A DNA stretch of 64,000 nt, taken from Eumeta japonica (taxonomy: Eukaryota; Arthropoda; Insecta; Lepidoptera; Psychidae). This document shows, piece by piece, positions 1-10,689 of this stretch (its first letter is position 1; every line of letters starts with the position of its first letter). A program made the translations under genes and the position numbers. A model generated the notes under the pieces. That model was not told the origin of the DNA and did no database searches. It saw only the letters and a list, made by a program, of their open reading frames with translations. The DNA is taken from the NCBI GenBank assembly GCA_005406025.1, contig BGZK01000153.1, positions 372,001 through 436,000 on the forward strand, in the 5' to 3' direction.

Positions 1-1440
1 ATCTCGATGCAGTTTTTGTACGTCCCATGAAATTTTGACAGCTACAGTAGGCAAATTGACGAGCTGGTGACGGATACTATAGCATGGGTTGTCCGTTTAT
101 CACTGTTCGCTTTATTTATGGATTTACCATTATTTTTATTATACGTGATATACATAATTTTTGTGACCCAAACACGGATATGTAACGAAAATAAATGAAT
201 CTTCAGTATAAGAGCCACTTATGGGGTGTAAATTAGAAAATTAAAAAAAAAGTTTTTGCAATCTGTACTATATGGCATGCCAAATGAAAGCGCTTATCGT
301 AAAAGTCTCGAGCGTATATATTCTTTTATTATCTTAAAGTAAATAGTTTTCAAGCTTTTTAAGAACATAGATGAAAATTAATATTCCCTTTCTGATCACC
401 GAAACTACTGCACATAAAACTTTGAAAAAAAAATACAAAAAATAGTTCTTTACTTATAGACTACAAAGAAAAAAAAATATACAAATCAAAGTTGACATGG
501 CTATAGTACAAACTTATAAAAAACAATAAATGAAAATAAGTGAAGTGTATGTGCGGCTAGTGCTAAGAACCAGTAAATGAATGATTTTTTTTACGTATTT
601 AACATAAATATATTGTTTTGTAGTACGGAACTCTCGGTGCACAAGTTCGGCTCGCACTTGGTCAGTTTTTTTTTCAGGAAACTTCCTGTTTACGTATACA
701 ACGTATAACCAAAATTTAATTTCAATAATGTACGTTCGCATGAGGAACAAAAAACAGGCATTCATTTTGATATACGATATATGGTTCCTGATATCGGTCA
801 CAATAACCATTGTATACAAACTTGTTAGATTTGAGACGTCCGATAATATCGGCGAATATAACTTTTAACTGTTAAGGAACACTTATACAGGCGTAATCTT
901 CTCTCCAATGCGGAGTTCGTGAAAGCTTTTAAAGAAAGTTTCTTTGCAAGAGCTTTTAATTTATACGATTATTATTGACAAAAGTTACTTTTGATTTGCC
1001 CATTTATAGAACATAGACAGTTTAATATATAGGTAACAAATAAAAAATAAAAATAATAAGGGTAAGACCAAGATGTAAATGTTTTTCAAAGGCCTTCATG
1101 AGCTTGTCGGAGAACTTCATAAGACGTTTCCTGTTTTTAAGTAAATCCTTAACATCAGGCTCATAAGTAAATTAGAGCTTTATTAAAATTGCCTATTACG
1201 AATTTTGAAATTGAAAATTACATCAATTAACACTTGATTTAATATTTATTTTTAGAGATTTTAACGATTTGGACTTTATGAAACAGTGTAAGGAATATTG
1301 TTTAATATTTTTGTTAGAGTTGGTTCATTCTCTACATTCACATATAAAATAAGGAAATTGCTAAGTAGTAAATATCTTATTAAGCTTCAATAACGGTAAA
1401 TAATATTTTTTCTGGTTGATTCACCAGGAAAACATAATAC
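1..1440. other. AT-rich intergenic or intronic DNA
   Basis: Nothing supportable as a gene. The sequence is strongly AT-rich with many A- and T-runs. The single open frame of about 100 codons on the minus strand (514-819) has a composition that follows the local base bias and shows no recognisable domain. Confidence 0.6.
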
Positions 1441-1444
1441 TTAT

Positions 1445-1500
1445 TAATACAATGTAACGGTTAATGTTGACGCAGCGGTTCAACATTAACCTTTGTATTA
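1445..1500. repeat. Imperfect hairpin (inverted repeat)
   Basis: GGTTAATGTTG at 1459-1469 pairs perfectly with CAACATTAACC at 1481-1491. Outside a small bulge, TAATACAA at 1445-1452 pairs with TTGTATTA at the right end. It could be the end of a small inverted-repeat element or chance. No target duplication was found. Confidence 0.5.
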
Positions 1501-1659
1501 TATAAATTAATCTATAATAAGCAGTAGTATAAATTAGTCTAGGCAATAGTATTCGGTTAGCCAGTCGATCATAATATAAGCTGTTCGTCGTCAACTCCAA
1601 ACCGCGTCGTGATGTTCGAAGTACTTCTGCGAATTTAATTTGCATTTTCCAAAACACCC

Positions 1660-2129
1660 ACCAGTTCGGATTCGCGAAACAGTACTAGAGCACCCTTTAA
1701 ACGCCTGGAAGTCAAGAGCAGTGCGCAGTACGCTCGTAAAATAGCTTTTTGTATGGAAACGACGCAGACAAGTGTGTGGTTGGGGTGTCCGGCCATCAGC
1801 GCCTTGACCTAATCGGAGCCCTGCGCGGCTGGTCGGTGTCGGGCCACGTTTTTTCTCACCCGGCAGTAGCAGGGCGCCGCGGTCTCATAAACATAAGGCC
1901 AACGAACGTTTTGCGTTCATACGAACTCATAGCCGTCTTTAAAACTCAGCTCGAGCAATCAACGTCGTCTAATACATCTTCTAGATATATATTTATCACC
2001 ATGCACGTATTCGCTAGTACCATATGTAGACGTAACTAGATTGTGAAACATGTCACTATGCGCTAAGGACGCGGAAGCGGCCACATACAACGCCGTAACA
2101 ATGACTTTTAAACAATCTTTATAGAAAAA
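1660..2129. other. GC-shifted segment just upstream of the viral relic
   Basis: This stretch is clearly less AT-rich than its left neighbour, especially 1770-1900. A 96-codon plus-strand frame runs 1749-2039, but I do not recognise its product. It may be more of the same viral insertion, too decayed to identify, or host or transposon sequence that flanked the integration. The base composition change begins near 1660-1750, before the first recognisable viral motif at about 2375, which is the only argument for linking the two. Confidence 0.3.
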
Positions 2130-3252
2130 ATGAATATACTACATATGGAGGTTTACAGTGCGACAAGTTCCTCATCAAGGGCGGTGACCCTTGATGTACA
2201 GAGGAAGTGTACAGAAAGATCTAAGTACATAACCCTCTCGTATGACCCGATAATGGTTACTGCCCGATGTATCAGAGTTGAGTTGGAGCAGCGAATCCTA
2301 GAGATGGCAAAAGCCGTCACCAGACCTAAAGCTTCTGGCAACGCCCGGGAAGACTAGGTGGTGATATAACATGAGTCAATGGAGTCCCAGGTTGCGGGAA
2401 AACAACATGAAGCACTTTGAAATGGTGAGTGATGTCATGACTACAACACGAAAAGCAGCAAGAGACCTCAGAGAAATGCTTGCGATCCGACTGGGAGCCG
2501 ACTCAAACAGCAAAGTGAGAATGATAGCGTTGGTCTTGGTGAATGGCTTCCGGGAGCCAAAGAGTTGCAATCGATTGATTGTAGACGAAGCCCTCATTAG
2601 CCACTTTGGAGCCATTGTTATGGTAACACGGCTTGAGAGTGTACAAGAGGTCTTTCTGATAGCTGATGTTAAGTAACTTTTTGTCATCGACAGGCTCAAC
2701 CTCTTCGAGTTGCAATAGATTCGACCAAACACGCTGGCGTCGGTCACAATAAAAATAATCTGTATCTACAGGAACCAGATGGATGTGGCGTGTGCCCTTA
2801 ACAAAGAATACAGTGGCATATACTCTTTAAAGACTCAGGTTCTGTCATTGCAGCTGAAGAAATACAGTAACGCCGAAAGATTTCCCAAACAAATTCTACC
2901 TAACGTATACACAGGTAGAGAAATTTCTTATCGCCCTGGGGTTTGATGAAGAAAGACCATACGTTCTAATTATTCACGAAGTACAGGATCTGACGACCGA
3001 AGGAACTGTCATCCTACGATCCCGGCGAAACAGAAATTACACGACAGTTTATGACACACAATGCTGGTGATAACGTGCTACATCGTTAGTTGTGTGTACT
3101 ATACGGAAAACGGTGACGACGTAATCGGCAGATTCATTAGAAGGGCCGTGGCTACCATCGAAAACAAAATTAAGGACAACAATGCAAAAATGGCCATTCG
3201 GAATAGGGACAAGACGATCAAGAACGTCCTCACAGAAAACTGGAAACGGTGA
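2130..3252 (+). pseudogene. Endogenous viral element: broken superfamily 1 RNA helicase of an alphavirus-like plus-strand RNA virus
   Basis: The conserved helicase motifs appear in correct order on one strand. A Walker A (motif I) peptide GVPGCGKTT reads at 2381-2407. A TTTR-A block typical of motif Ia follows near 2440. A Walker B-type VDEA reads at 2581-2592, and a motif III-like IADVK block ends at 2652. A motif IV-like region lies at about 2764-2830. HEVQ, the hallmark of motif V, is at 2975-2986, and a motif VI-like region lies at about 3060-3150. In RNA viruses this domain unwinds duplex RNA and has NTPase and 5'-triphosphatase activity; nege-, cile- and virga-like viruses are the closest style I can name. 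The copy is dead. The frame changes near 2407, 2910 and 3060, and stops lie at 2355, 2372, 2653, 2716 and 3068 in the relevant frames. The 75-codon frame at 2130-2357 probably belongs to the region just before the helicase. No polymerase, methyltransferase or capsid is recognisable. Sequence here is less AT-rich than its neighbours. Confidence 0.8.
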
Positions 3253-3484
3253 ACCGATGATGCGGACTTGTGACGCCGCCCTAGCCAAAAAGCTTTTTGT
3301 CCTAAGCTACATAAATATATATATTTGAAAAAATATTAGTGTTGTGTAAGCAATGAGTATTTGTAATTGGCAAAGTAAAAAAAAAGAATAATGAAATATT
3401 TAAAACATTCTGTATAATTGCAAACATTACAAATATAATGTTGTGATTACGACTTATCATTACAGTATATAAAAAAAAAATCCG
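3253..3484. other. AT-rich spacer after the viral relic
   Basis: Composition drops back to strongly AT-rich from about 3300. This gives a rough right boundary for the viral insertion. No target duplication or poly(A) tract joins the two directly. Confidence 0.5.
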
Positions 3485-3660
3485 ATCGGACATTTAATTG
3501 TCTGGCTCGTGGTGGCGGAGCCAGTTCACACAACTCCCTCAAATTGGTCGAGTTGGGCGATGGCCGCCTCTACGTCAACCCTGTGAGCAGGTGCTGCGAA
3601 TCGGAACCAAGATCGGATCATAAATAAATGGGTAAATAAAAAAAATATAAGAAAAAAAAA
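3485..3660 (+). mobile_element. Possible 3' tail of a retroelement
   Basis: A GC-richer block (3490-3615) is followed by AATAAA-type words and a long A-rich stretch to about 3665. That order is typical of a 5'-truncated non-LTR retrotransposon or processed copy. A short frame through the block reads LVELGDGRLYVNPV-like text, which I cannot assign. It might instead be an unrelated unique fragment. Confidence 0.35.
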
Positions 3661-3734
3661 GATAAATAATTCAAGCATAATTAGTATTTAAATGTATAAA
3701 TAGAATTAATAGAGAAGTAAAATTATATAATTTT

Positions 3735-4125
3735 TTTTATATTTTTTGACTTACGGTTTAGAAAATAGAAGGGAGGGACAATTTCTACAAATTTCGGAGC
3801 TATTATTTCCGAAATTATTTACGTAATAAGAAAAATTGCTTTGAAGCCTTAAAATGTTTTAAAAAGAACTGCCTAAATATGTGTCATTTGTTGATGTTTT
3901 CTGAAAACCGTTTTTTCAGCTTCTGTAACATGTATGCTGTGCCCATATTTATTTTTGTTGTTTAACCACTAAACTAAGTAGTAGTATAAAACATATATAC
4001 TGTAAATTTCATCAATATACGTCTTGCAGTTTTTGAATAAAATTCCTGTGACATACGGACGGACGGACGCATATGACAAAACTCTAAGGGTTCCGTTTTT
4101 TTCCATTTTGGCTAGCAACCTTAAA
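3735..4125 (+). repeat. Interspersed repeat family A, copy 1 (3' half)
   Basis: It shares with the copies at 15150, 33258 and 58278 an ordered series of blocks: a TTTTTGGATATNCGGTTT-like start, a 'TTTCGGAGCNATTATTTCCGAAATTATT' block, TTTTTTCAGCTTCTGT, AAACTAAGTAG, TTTCATCAATATACGTCTTG, ATACGGACGGACGGACG and a CATTTTGGCT end. Order and orientation are the same in each. The 5' third, seen in copies 3 and 4, is missing here. This is an abundant lepidopteran-type repeat with no coding capacity that I can see; its class is unknown to me. Confidence 0.75.
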
Positions 4126-5269
4126 AAGAATTCGATGAAGGAAAGGTAAAGGTACGGACTACGAGCGTGTAGATGTAAAATACTTTAGGAAAAAAAATTG
4201 TCACCATTTAACTACTTTCGCATGGTTTACTATCCCGTAATAGTGTTCTAACTATTGCTCGGGTCCGATTCACTAGAGGCAATTTCGTCTAAATAAAGAT
4301 ATTGTGCGTAATTTGTTCAGTTTGAACAAATCGTAACTCTTTTGCATTTTTCTAATTCTTCTACTCTTTCGTACTTAACTTTTCGGTCACAAAATAATAT
4401 GTTATTTGATCACTAACTACTAAGCTCGTCTATTATTATATTTAACTATCATAAACATTTTACCGAATCTGTAACTGATATAAAAATGTTATTTCGTAAG
4501 ATTCACTTGACTCAGAATAATTTCCACAATACATGGCTTTCATTTGACAATAAAAACCATGAACAACTTTGAAATCTCATACTGATTGTTGCTTATCGAT
4601 TTCATCCGTAATTTATAATTCCCATTAAAACAGTAATATGAAGATTTTCACATTAATGGAAGCGATACTTTTTTAGAGGTCCATACAATGGACATGTATC
4701 ATATTGAAGTTGATAATTGATTAAAACTTACTATATCGTTAAGATTACGTCTATGTATTATAACGCGCTCTTTTTCTAAACGGAGTTCTGACTATTAGGC
4801 AAACATTAATAAATAATGAATTTAAAAAAATAAATAATAAAGGTCGTTAGATAAATACATATTTTGTGGCCGTGCCGCCGCACGGTTTAGGTGCTGTTCG
4901 CCACCAATGTACCTGTACATATTTTATGATTTACAACTTTTACGAATAAAAAAGTTCTATCCAGCCAGTCTGGCGCCGCAATAAACATCAGACGCCGACA
5001 GTAAAAATTCTGATCGCGGATTTTTTTTACGTTTTTATCGCTTCTTCGTCGGCGAATTGCAATGTCGATCATCGATTTTATGCCGTTCACGTAAAATATT
5101 GATTGTAAAATATAAATAATCGCGTGCATTGAAAATGATTGAAAAAGTACGTAGCAAAAAAAAAAGTACAACAAATATTAAACGTGCTTTAAAATCTTTA
5201 TAGTGTCTAAATTCTTTATTTCTAGACTTATGCACAAGAATAATAAAAAATTAAAAATGTCGTAAACCT
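4126..5269. other. AT-rich DNA without a recognisable gene
   Basis: No supportable gene. A short GC patch lies at 4866-4905 (GCCGTGCCGCCGCACGG), and a minus-strand open frame of 95 codons spans 4887-5174 without any recognised domain. Confidence 0.5.
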
Positions 5270-5520
5270 GATGACCGGTAGGGGGAAACTTCTTTTACGA
5301 ATAGCACGAAACGGATATTGCGGCAAAGTGAGCTGGTGAATTGACCTGCCAGGGGCCTCTAGTATTGGTTACAGGTGGCCCGGCACCGTTCGCCATAGAA
5401 ATCTGGGCCAATCCATCGAGGTGCACGTTATAGGGAGAGCGTCTCAAACGTTTAAATGGCCTCATTTTACTTCGTCTGATTGATACAACCAACGTTATTG
5501 GCAGGCCATGCTTCCATCAA
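5270..5520 (-). other. GC-balanced segment with a 65-codon minus-strand frame, not recognised
   Basis: The block stands out from its AT-rich surroundings. On the minus strand, 5492-5295 encodes 65 residues including AGPPVTNTRGPWQVNSPAHF. That looks more like protein than a chance frame in AT-rich DNA, but I cannot place it in a family. No splice sites were convincing. It may be a conserved exon, a fragment of a mobile element, or a chance frame. Confidence 0.3.
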
Positions 5521-6914
5521 TTGTAATCACGCAATGATAAATTGTGCGGATTTGTAACAATGTTTATCTATACACTCACATAGAAACTAAATTCATAAGT
5601 GCAATAAGATTGGTAGAATTATTAAAACGTATGCATCTGTTCAATTCAGAATACTTATCGTGTTATTTTTCTAATGAAATAATTACTTGTTATTTTAAAA
5701 AAAACAGTTATTTAAAAAATGGCAATACAGCAATTTATAAGTTTCTTAGAATAGAAGAAGAAAGAGTTTTACAAATACTAACGATCTTCTATCGGTATGG
5801 AATTCCATTAAAATTTGATTTAATTTAATTATTTTAAGCATTTCATGCATAATGGTAATGAATTGATTTTCAATTTATATATCATAGAATTTGAAAACGC
5901 TTTCTAATAGACGATACAAAATGGAATACAACACTGAACTGTAATTACGTACGGAAATTCAAAAGGCACCCGCACGTTTGTGACTAGTTGCACGTAGCCG
6001 CAGTTTCCCATGCGTCAACACAAAAACTACATCAAATTTGGATAACTTTGGGCCCTAAAAGGTTACTCTAAAATTATTTTTTTTTAATTCGAAACGACTC
6101 CAACGCCATTTTGAAAAGTAGTGAACAATTCAAAAGGGCGTATTAAAACATTTAAAGCTCTGCATAAATTCATAAAGCACACAAAAAGACGTCAATGTGA
6201 CGAAAGATCATATTGTCGAGGTCTACATAAAGGCGGCTTTAAGTACACAATGGCTCGGAGAAATGATAATCCCTTACCGAGACATTCTGAATGAAGCCTT
6301 AAGTTGTTTGCTTTGGTATAAACGAGAGCGCCATTTCGCTATTGTGCCAACGAATAAATTTTCATTTATTGAGTATAAATGGAAAGGAAATTCCCAGTAA
6401 TATCATTGGAAGTCGAATGGGACTCGTTTATTAAAAGTATGGCTTCTACTGACCTGAATATTGTTATTTCTTAATTCAGTAGACTTGTAGTAGCGGAATA
6501 GTGGCACAATCTATGCTGTGCATATATCAATTCATTTGAGGTGATGAATTTTTGAATAACAGTTCTTTGGGTTCAATAGAAAATAATTTTACTGGGATTA
6601 AGAAAACCGTTTATTAGAATTACGTATATCAATGGAATTTGGTGTGTTTGTACGTCGAAGGTATAAATGAAAAATGGAAAGGGGATGATAAAAAAAACGT
6701 AATATTAAGAGAAAAGAATTAATTTTAAATTTTCTTTATGTCCATGTATATCTCTGAAATTTGTAAACGGACTTTAATGCGAATTCCACAGGTAGAAAAA
6801 GTTTGGCTTGGAGCAGAATATAGGCTTTATTTAATTGAAATTGGATGTTAAGTAAAATTTTTCTTTGGGTGGGGGGTAATGAAGTTGGGATGAGTATATG
6901 GGGTCACACAAAAA

Positions 6915-6915
<1 letters not shown>
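5521..6915. other. AT-rich DNA without a recognisable gene
   Basis: Only short frames are present (5544-5828 and 6197-6400, both plus). Neither shows a domain, and both follow local base bias. Confidence 0.5.
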
Positions 6916-6916
<1 letters not shown>

Positions 6917-6968
<52 letters not shown>

Positions 6969-6984
6969 TGTATTATTTTGTATA

Positions 6985-7018
<34 letters not shown>
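6917..7018. repeat. (TA)n microsatellite, interrupted
   Basis: Long runs of alternating T and A at 6917-6962 and 6980-7017, separated by TTTTTGTATTATTTTG-like sequence. The open frames here that read as Tyr-Ile repeats come from the microsatellite and are not genes. Confidence 0.95.
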
Positions 7019-7021
<3 letters not shown>

Positions 7022-7040
7022 AATGTACATACATTTAATA

Positions 7041-7375
7041 TAACTTGTATTTTATTTTGACACTAGCATTTGTCCTGGCTTGTATAAATGGGAAGCGTGA
7101 GTTGTACTGAAATTGTAAGCGGTATATAAACAGAATCAAGAGCCAAGACCGAGACCGAAATTGAGAATGAAACTGGGTGGAAATTGAGTGTGGGATCGGA
7201 ATTAGAATCAAGAACGTGACCGGGATCGAAATCAAGAAGAGTAAGGGAATTAGATTTGAAAGCGGGAATGAAATTGAGTTTGGCAGCTACGTATTTTCAC
7301 ATATAAAAAAATGATGGAACTAATTCTATGACCAAGTGGGCAAAGCCGAAAGCGGAAAGTTAGTGCTTAATATGG
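7041..7375 (+). repeat. Purine-rich interspersed repeat family B, locus 1
   Basis: The segment opens with TTTTGACACTAGCATTTGTC and closes near GCGGAAAGTTAGTG. Its body (7120-7290) is a degenerate six-base-periodic purine-rich run of words such as GAAATTGAGA, GGGATCGGAATTAGAATC and GACCGGGATCGAAATC. The same start sequence and body recur at 57155-57352, and body-only relatives lie at 18150, 26285, 61025 and 61690. Confidence 0.7.
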
Positions 7376-9635
7376 TTTTTTTCTCTGCATTTAAGATGTC
7401 CTTTACATTTATTGTATTCTGCGTTCTCGTTAGTTGTGAAGAAGTAATAAAGAGTTCCTGTCCCTTACTTGTTTATGTCCTCTAGTACGTGAGCTAGTTC
7501 TATTTTATAATTATATGAAGAAGATATAATAAATTTAATATTTTCGTATTTAAAATACAAATACTTGTATTTTCCGGAATTTTTCTTTTACTTGTACCAT
7601 AAGATCTGTTTTAACGCGAAATTTCGAGATTTTCTAGGACATCGAAAAAATTTTGGTGAATGCGTCAGTTAGTATCAAAATAAAACGTTTTTGGAAATTA
7701 ATAGTAAAGATAATATAATGATACAACTTTGATTTTTAACTGGCGTTGACAATTTGACTGGCCTGCCAAGTAAACTCTAAAAAATCGTTTTCTTTCGTTA
7801 GTATGGGGCTGGGTCAGAGGTTTGCATGGGTTATAGTACATGTTTGGTTAAGGTTTAAGTTCTTTGTTCGAACTGCCTTATGTTTAGATAAGGATTTAGT
7901 TGACTCAAGTAGATTTTTGAATGTTTTATTTTTACATTTTCTGTAAAATAGTAGACTGTTGATCAGTGTTTTTATTTTTTCTAATAATTCTCTAAAATCA
8001 ACGATCACTTTGCTAAAGTTGGAATTTGTAATATCTAATTACCCATTAACAAGATGGAAAAGTGAAGAAAGAGAAATTATATTATGCTAAAAAGTAGCCA
8101 TCCATATTTCTTTAAATTACACTTTAGAGTTTGAAAATTTTTTAAGGTGGTAATTAAAATATTATATGATTCTTACTGCCTATTATCATATACAGTGCTT
8201 ACTTACAATCTTAGGTCCGGTCAATCTTACACTAGTTGTATTCGCGGCTCCTATCGTGTAAACTACGAAATAATTATTTATTAAGTTTATTTTTTTATAA
8301 ATAAGCAGCATGAAAATCGTGCTGGCCCCACCATACCCGGCGGTCGCCATCGATCGCTAGGTGTTATTTTAAGACTAAAATGCCTAGTGTCGGTCATACT
8401 TAGAAGATAGATGTATACTGCCGCGGACTTTTTTGTAGTTCTTTTTAAAATCTATAATTATGCAGTAAATTAATTGGATATATCTCTTGTGGTTTATTCA
8501 GCATAGGCTATTTGAGCGTATGAAAATCGTTTTTTCAAACGCGATTCATCGTTATTATCACTGCTTGTTTTTTAAGATGCTTTATTTAATATTTTATGAC
8601 GTGGCCATACAACGCAGTTATGAATTTAAAAAAAACATGTAAATTGAATCAGCGGTTTTGTGCATAAAAGGGTCTTAGACGGAGAGACAGTTTGAGTTAA
8701 ATATGTATAGAAGTGTTCAACTTTTTCTGTCTCTATATATTTATGTAATCTATAGATTTCATTAAATGGGTATACTTACTAATAACGCTCAATATCAATT
8801 TTATTTCAATATTAGAAAGTTCTGAGTGAATATTAAAAAAAAAACCGCCAAAATATCAGCTGAACTCGCATGGAGAGGGTTACGTACTATATCCGTGTAA
8901 TCATCGTATTGGTCCTCCAGGAAATTATAAGCAACACATTTAATAGACATTTTCTAAGCGATTGTTTTGCGTTTTCAAAGGGAATATAAAGTATTTTAAT
9001 TTAATTTTTCGTGTAAATAAGGCCTTATCTTTTCTAGATTTTTTTAAAAATTATAGTCAACCATATCGGAGATACGAGACAATAGTGAACTCTTCTGCAT
9101 TTTCTTCAGTATTTTATAAAATTTTCTTTTTAAAATGCTATAAAAATGACACTTTTATTTCACTTAAATTTTGTTAACACTCCAATTGGCTCTTCAATAT
9201 CGACCCCCACATTCAGAATTCGTTTATGTAGCCTGTGTGTCCGTAATTGGGCCAACTAACTATGTATATGTACCAAATTGCAATGTTATTCGTCTGTTTA
9301 TATTCGATTCGTGAAAACCAGGCAACGCCAAAGCAATACACAGAGAAACCAATAGATAAGAAACGAGAGTGGTCCTTCAAATGTTCCGTTTTTTTCCTCT
9401 TGTATAATTTATTCTTATGGAATTTTAAAAATTAGGAAATGTGCTGTGTAATTAAAATACATATAAAATGACGTTACTCACTGAAAGTCCGAAAATTATT
9501 TTAACGTTATTAATGGTAATGTTAATTATTATTAATGAGCCTTTTTAATGTCAAACGTTTAGTATGGCTCTTTTCCGTTAGGTTAATCTCTTTTTAGGTA
9601 ATTAAAACCACTTCTGGTTCTAAAGAAGAAAAACA
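7376..9635. other. AT-rich DNA without a recognisable gene
   Basis: No supportable gene. There is a small GC patch at 8318-8365 (CCATACCCGGCGGTCGCC) and no recognised repeat. Confidence 0.5.
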
Positions 9636-9639
9636 ATAC

Positions 9640-9880
9640 CCGCATCAGCTGCAACAATGGATCGCTTCTACATGCGCAGCGGTTGACAGCGAGTAGTGCA
9701 TCCGCCATTGTTGCGCGGGCGGAAACAATGCAGGCCCTACCGCGTCCCCGATATCGAAGGCCTAGCGGCGCCGTATCGGATACGGACTTTTTAATGTTGC
9801 AATATGCACTTTTAAATGCGGCACGATACGAGATAGACGTTGGTGCGAGAAACTGCGACGTGATTCGAATTACATGTGTA
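9640..9880. promoter_or_regulatory. GC-rich island with paired Sox-type motifs; overlaps a 119-codon frame
   Basis: The segment is GC-rich within AT-rich surroundings. It contains AACAATGG (9653-9660) and its reverse complement CCATTGTT (9704-9711), about 50 bp apart. (A/T)ACAATGG-type words match HMG-box (Sox) binding preference. A 119-codon plus-strand frame runs 9683-10042, but its second half becomes AT-rich and enters unrelated sequence. I favour a conserved non-coding or regulatory element over a gene. Confidence 0.35.
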
Positions 9881-10056
9881 GTATTACAAAAGAAAAGTAT
9901 ATTAGTGTATTTGACATATACCGATTTAGTGCATATAGTGAATCCTAATATTATAAATGCGAAAGTGAGTTTACTTGTTACGCTTTCATTTCATGAAATT
10001 TTGCTTACACGTTGTCAGGGATATAGAAAAGGGAACCTTTAAACCAGAAAAAAAGA

Positions 10057-10057
<1 letters not shown>

Positions 10058-10097
<40 letters not shown>
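10058..10097. repeat. (TA)n microsatellite
   Basis: About 38 bp of alternating TA. It lies immediately left of the 17-bp motif cluster, as the TA tract at 21068-21082 does for the mirror copy. Confidence 0.95.
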
Positions 10098-10100
<3 letters not shown>

Positions 10101-10102
10101 AA

Positions 10103-10237
10103 GCGCATACTTCAAGGACAGTTTTTCGATAGATCGCATGCTTCAGGGACATCTGTATACTTTGGGGACTGTCCCCAAAGTATGTTTATATCAAACGCAT
10201 ACTTTGAGCCCATTCTATGTAACGCATGCTTTGAGAC
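10103..10237 (+). repeat. Cluster of six 17-bp motifs, left locus
   Basis: A degenerate motif close to AACGCATACTTTGGGGAC occurs at 10103-10119, 10134-10150, 10153-10169, 10194-10210 and 10221-10237 on the plus strand, and at 10171-10187 on the minus strand. Copies 3 and 4 form a perfect palindrome with 13-bp arms and a 1-base centre (10157-10183). Four further copies, all reversed, lie at 20828-21060. Spacing varies, so this is not a simple tandem repeat. Confidence 0.75.
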
Positions 10238-10689
10238 AACTGGTCAAGTGTGAACATTTCAAGGGTTCAATGCCATTTCGCTCTTTTTTACAGGTAACAA
10301 CTAGATAAGTTTCTTAATAATTGTTATTATTTTGACTAACTTTAATAGAATGAATTTCAGCATTGAGTCACAACTACCCTGACTTTGCTTGAATGAAAAT
10401 AATTTTCTTTTTTATATTTCGAGTATTTTATGATTGTTTTGTATTTCTATATTTAAAATAATTATTATTAAAACTGTAATATTAAAATAAGGACTAATGT
10501 ATATTTTGGGGTTTGTTTGTATCTAGGCTTCACAATTTTGTGAGAGTTTTATATTTATAACGTCAAAAATGTTATGGTGTATTTATTTTTGAAATTTTTG
10601 CGTATATAATAATTGTTTTTATTCTTATTTATTTTTGGCTGTTTTCCGTATTTTACGACTAAATTTATACTACTACATAAATCTGTAGC

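Noticed and set aside
1421..1740. Solo LTR of a retrovirus-like element upstream of the viral relic
   Set aside because: No TG...CA boundaries, no second copy in the window and no primer-binding site that I could match to a tRNA.
3105..3122. NGDD peptide as an RNA polymerase active-site motif
   Set aside because: It lies in the C-terminal end of the helicase region, and no other polymerase motifs flank it.
6831..7034. Two minus-strand frames reading as Tyr-Ile repeats
   Set aside because: They are translations of the TA microsatellite and carry no independent evidence of coding.
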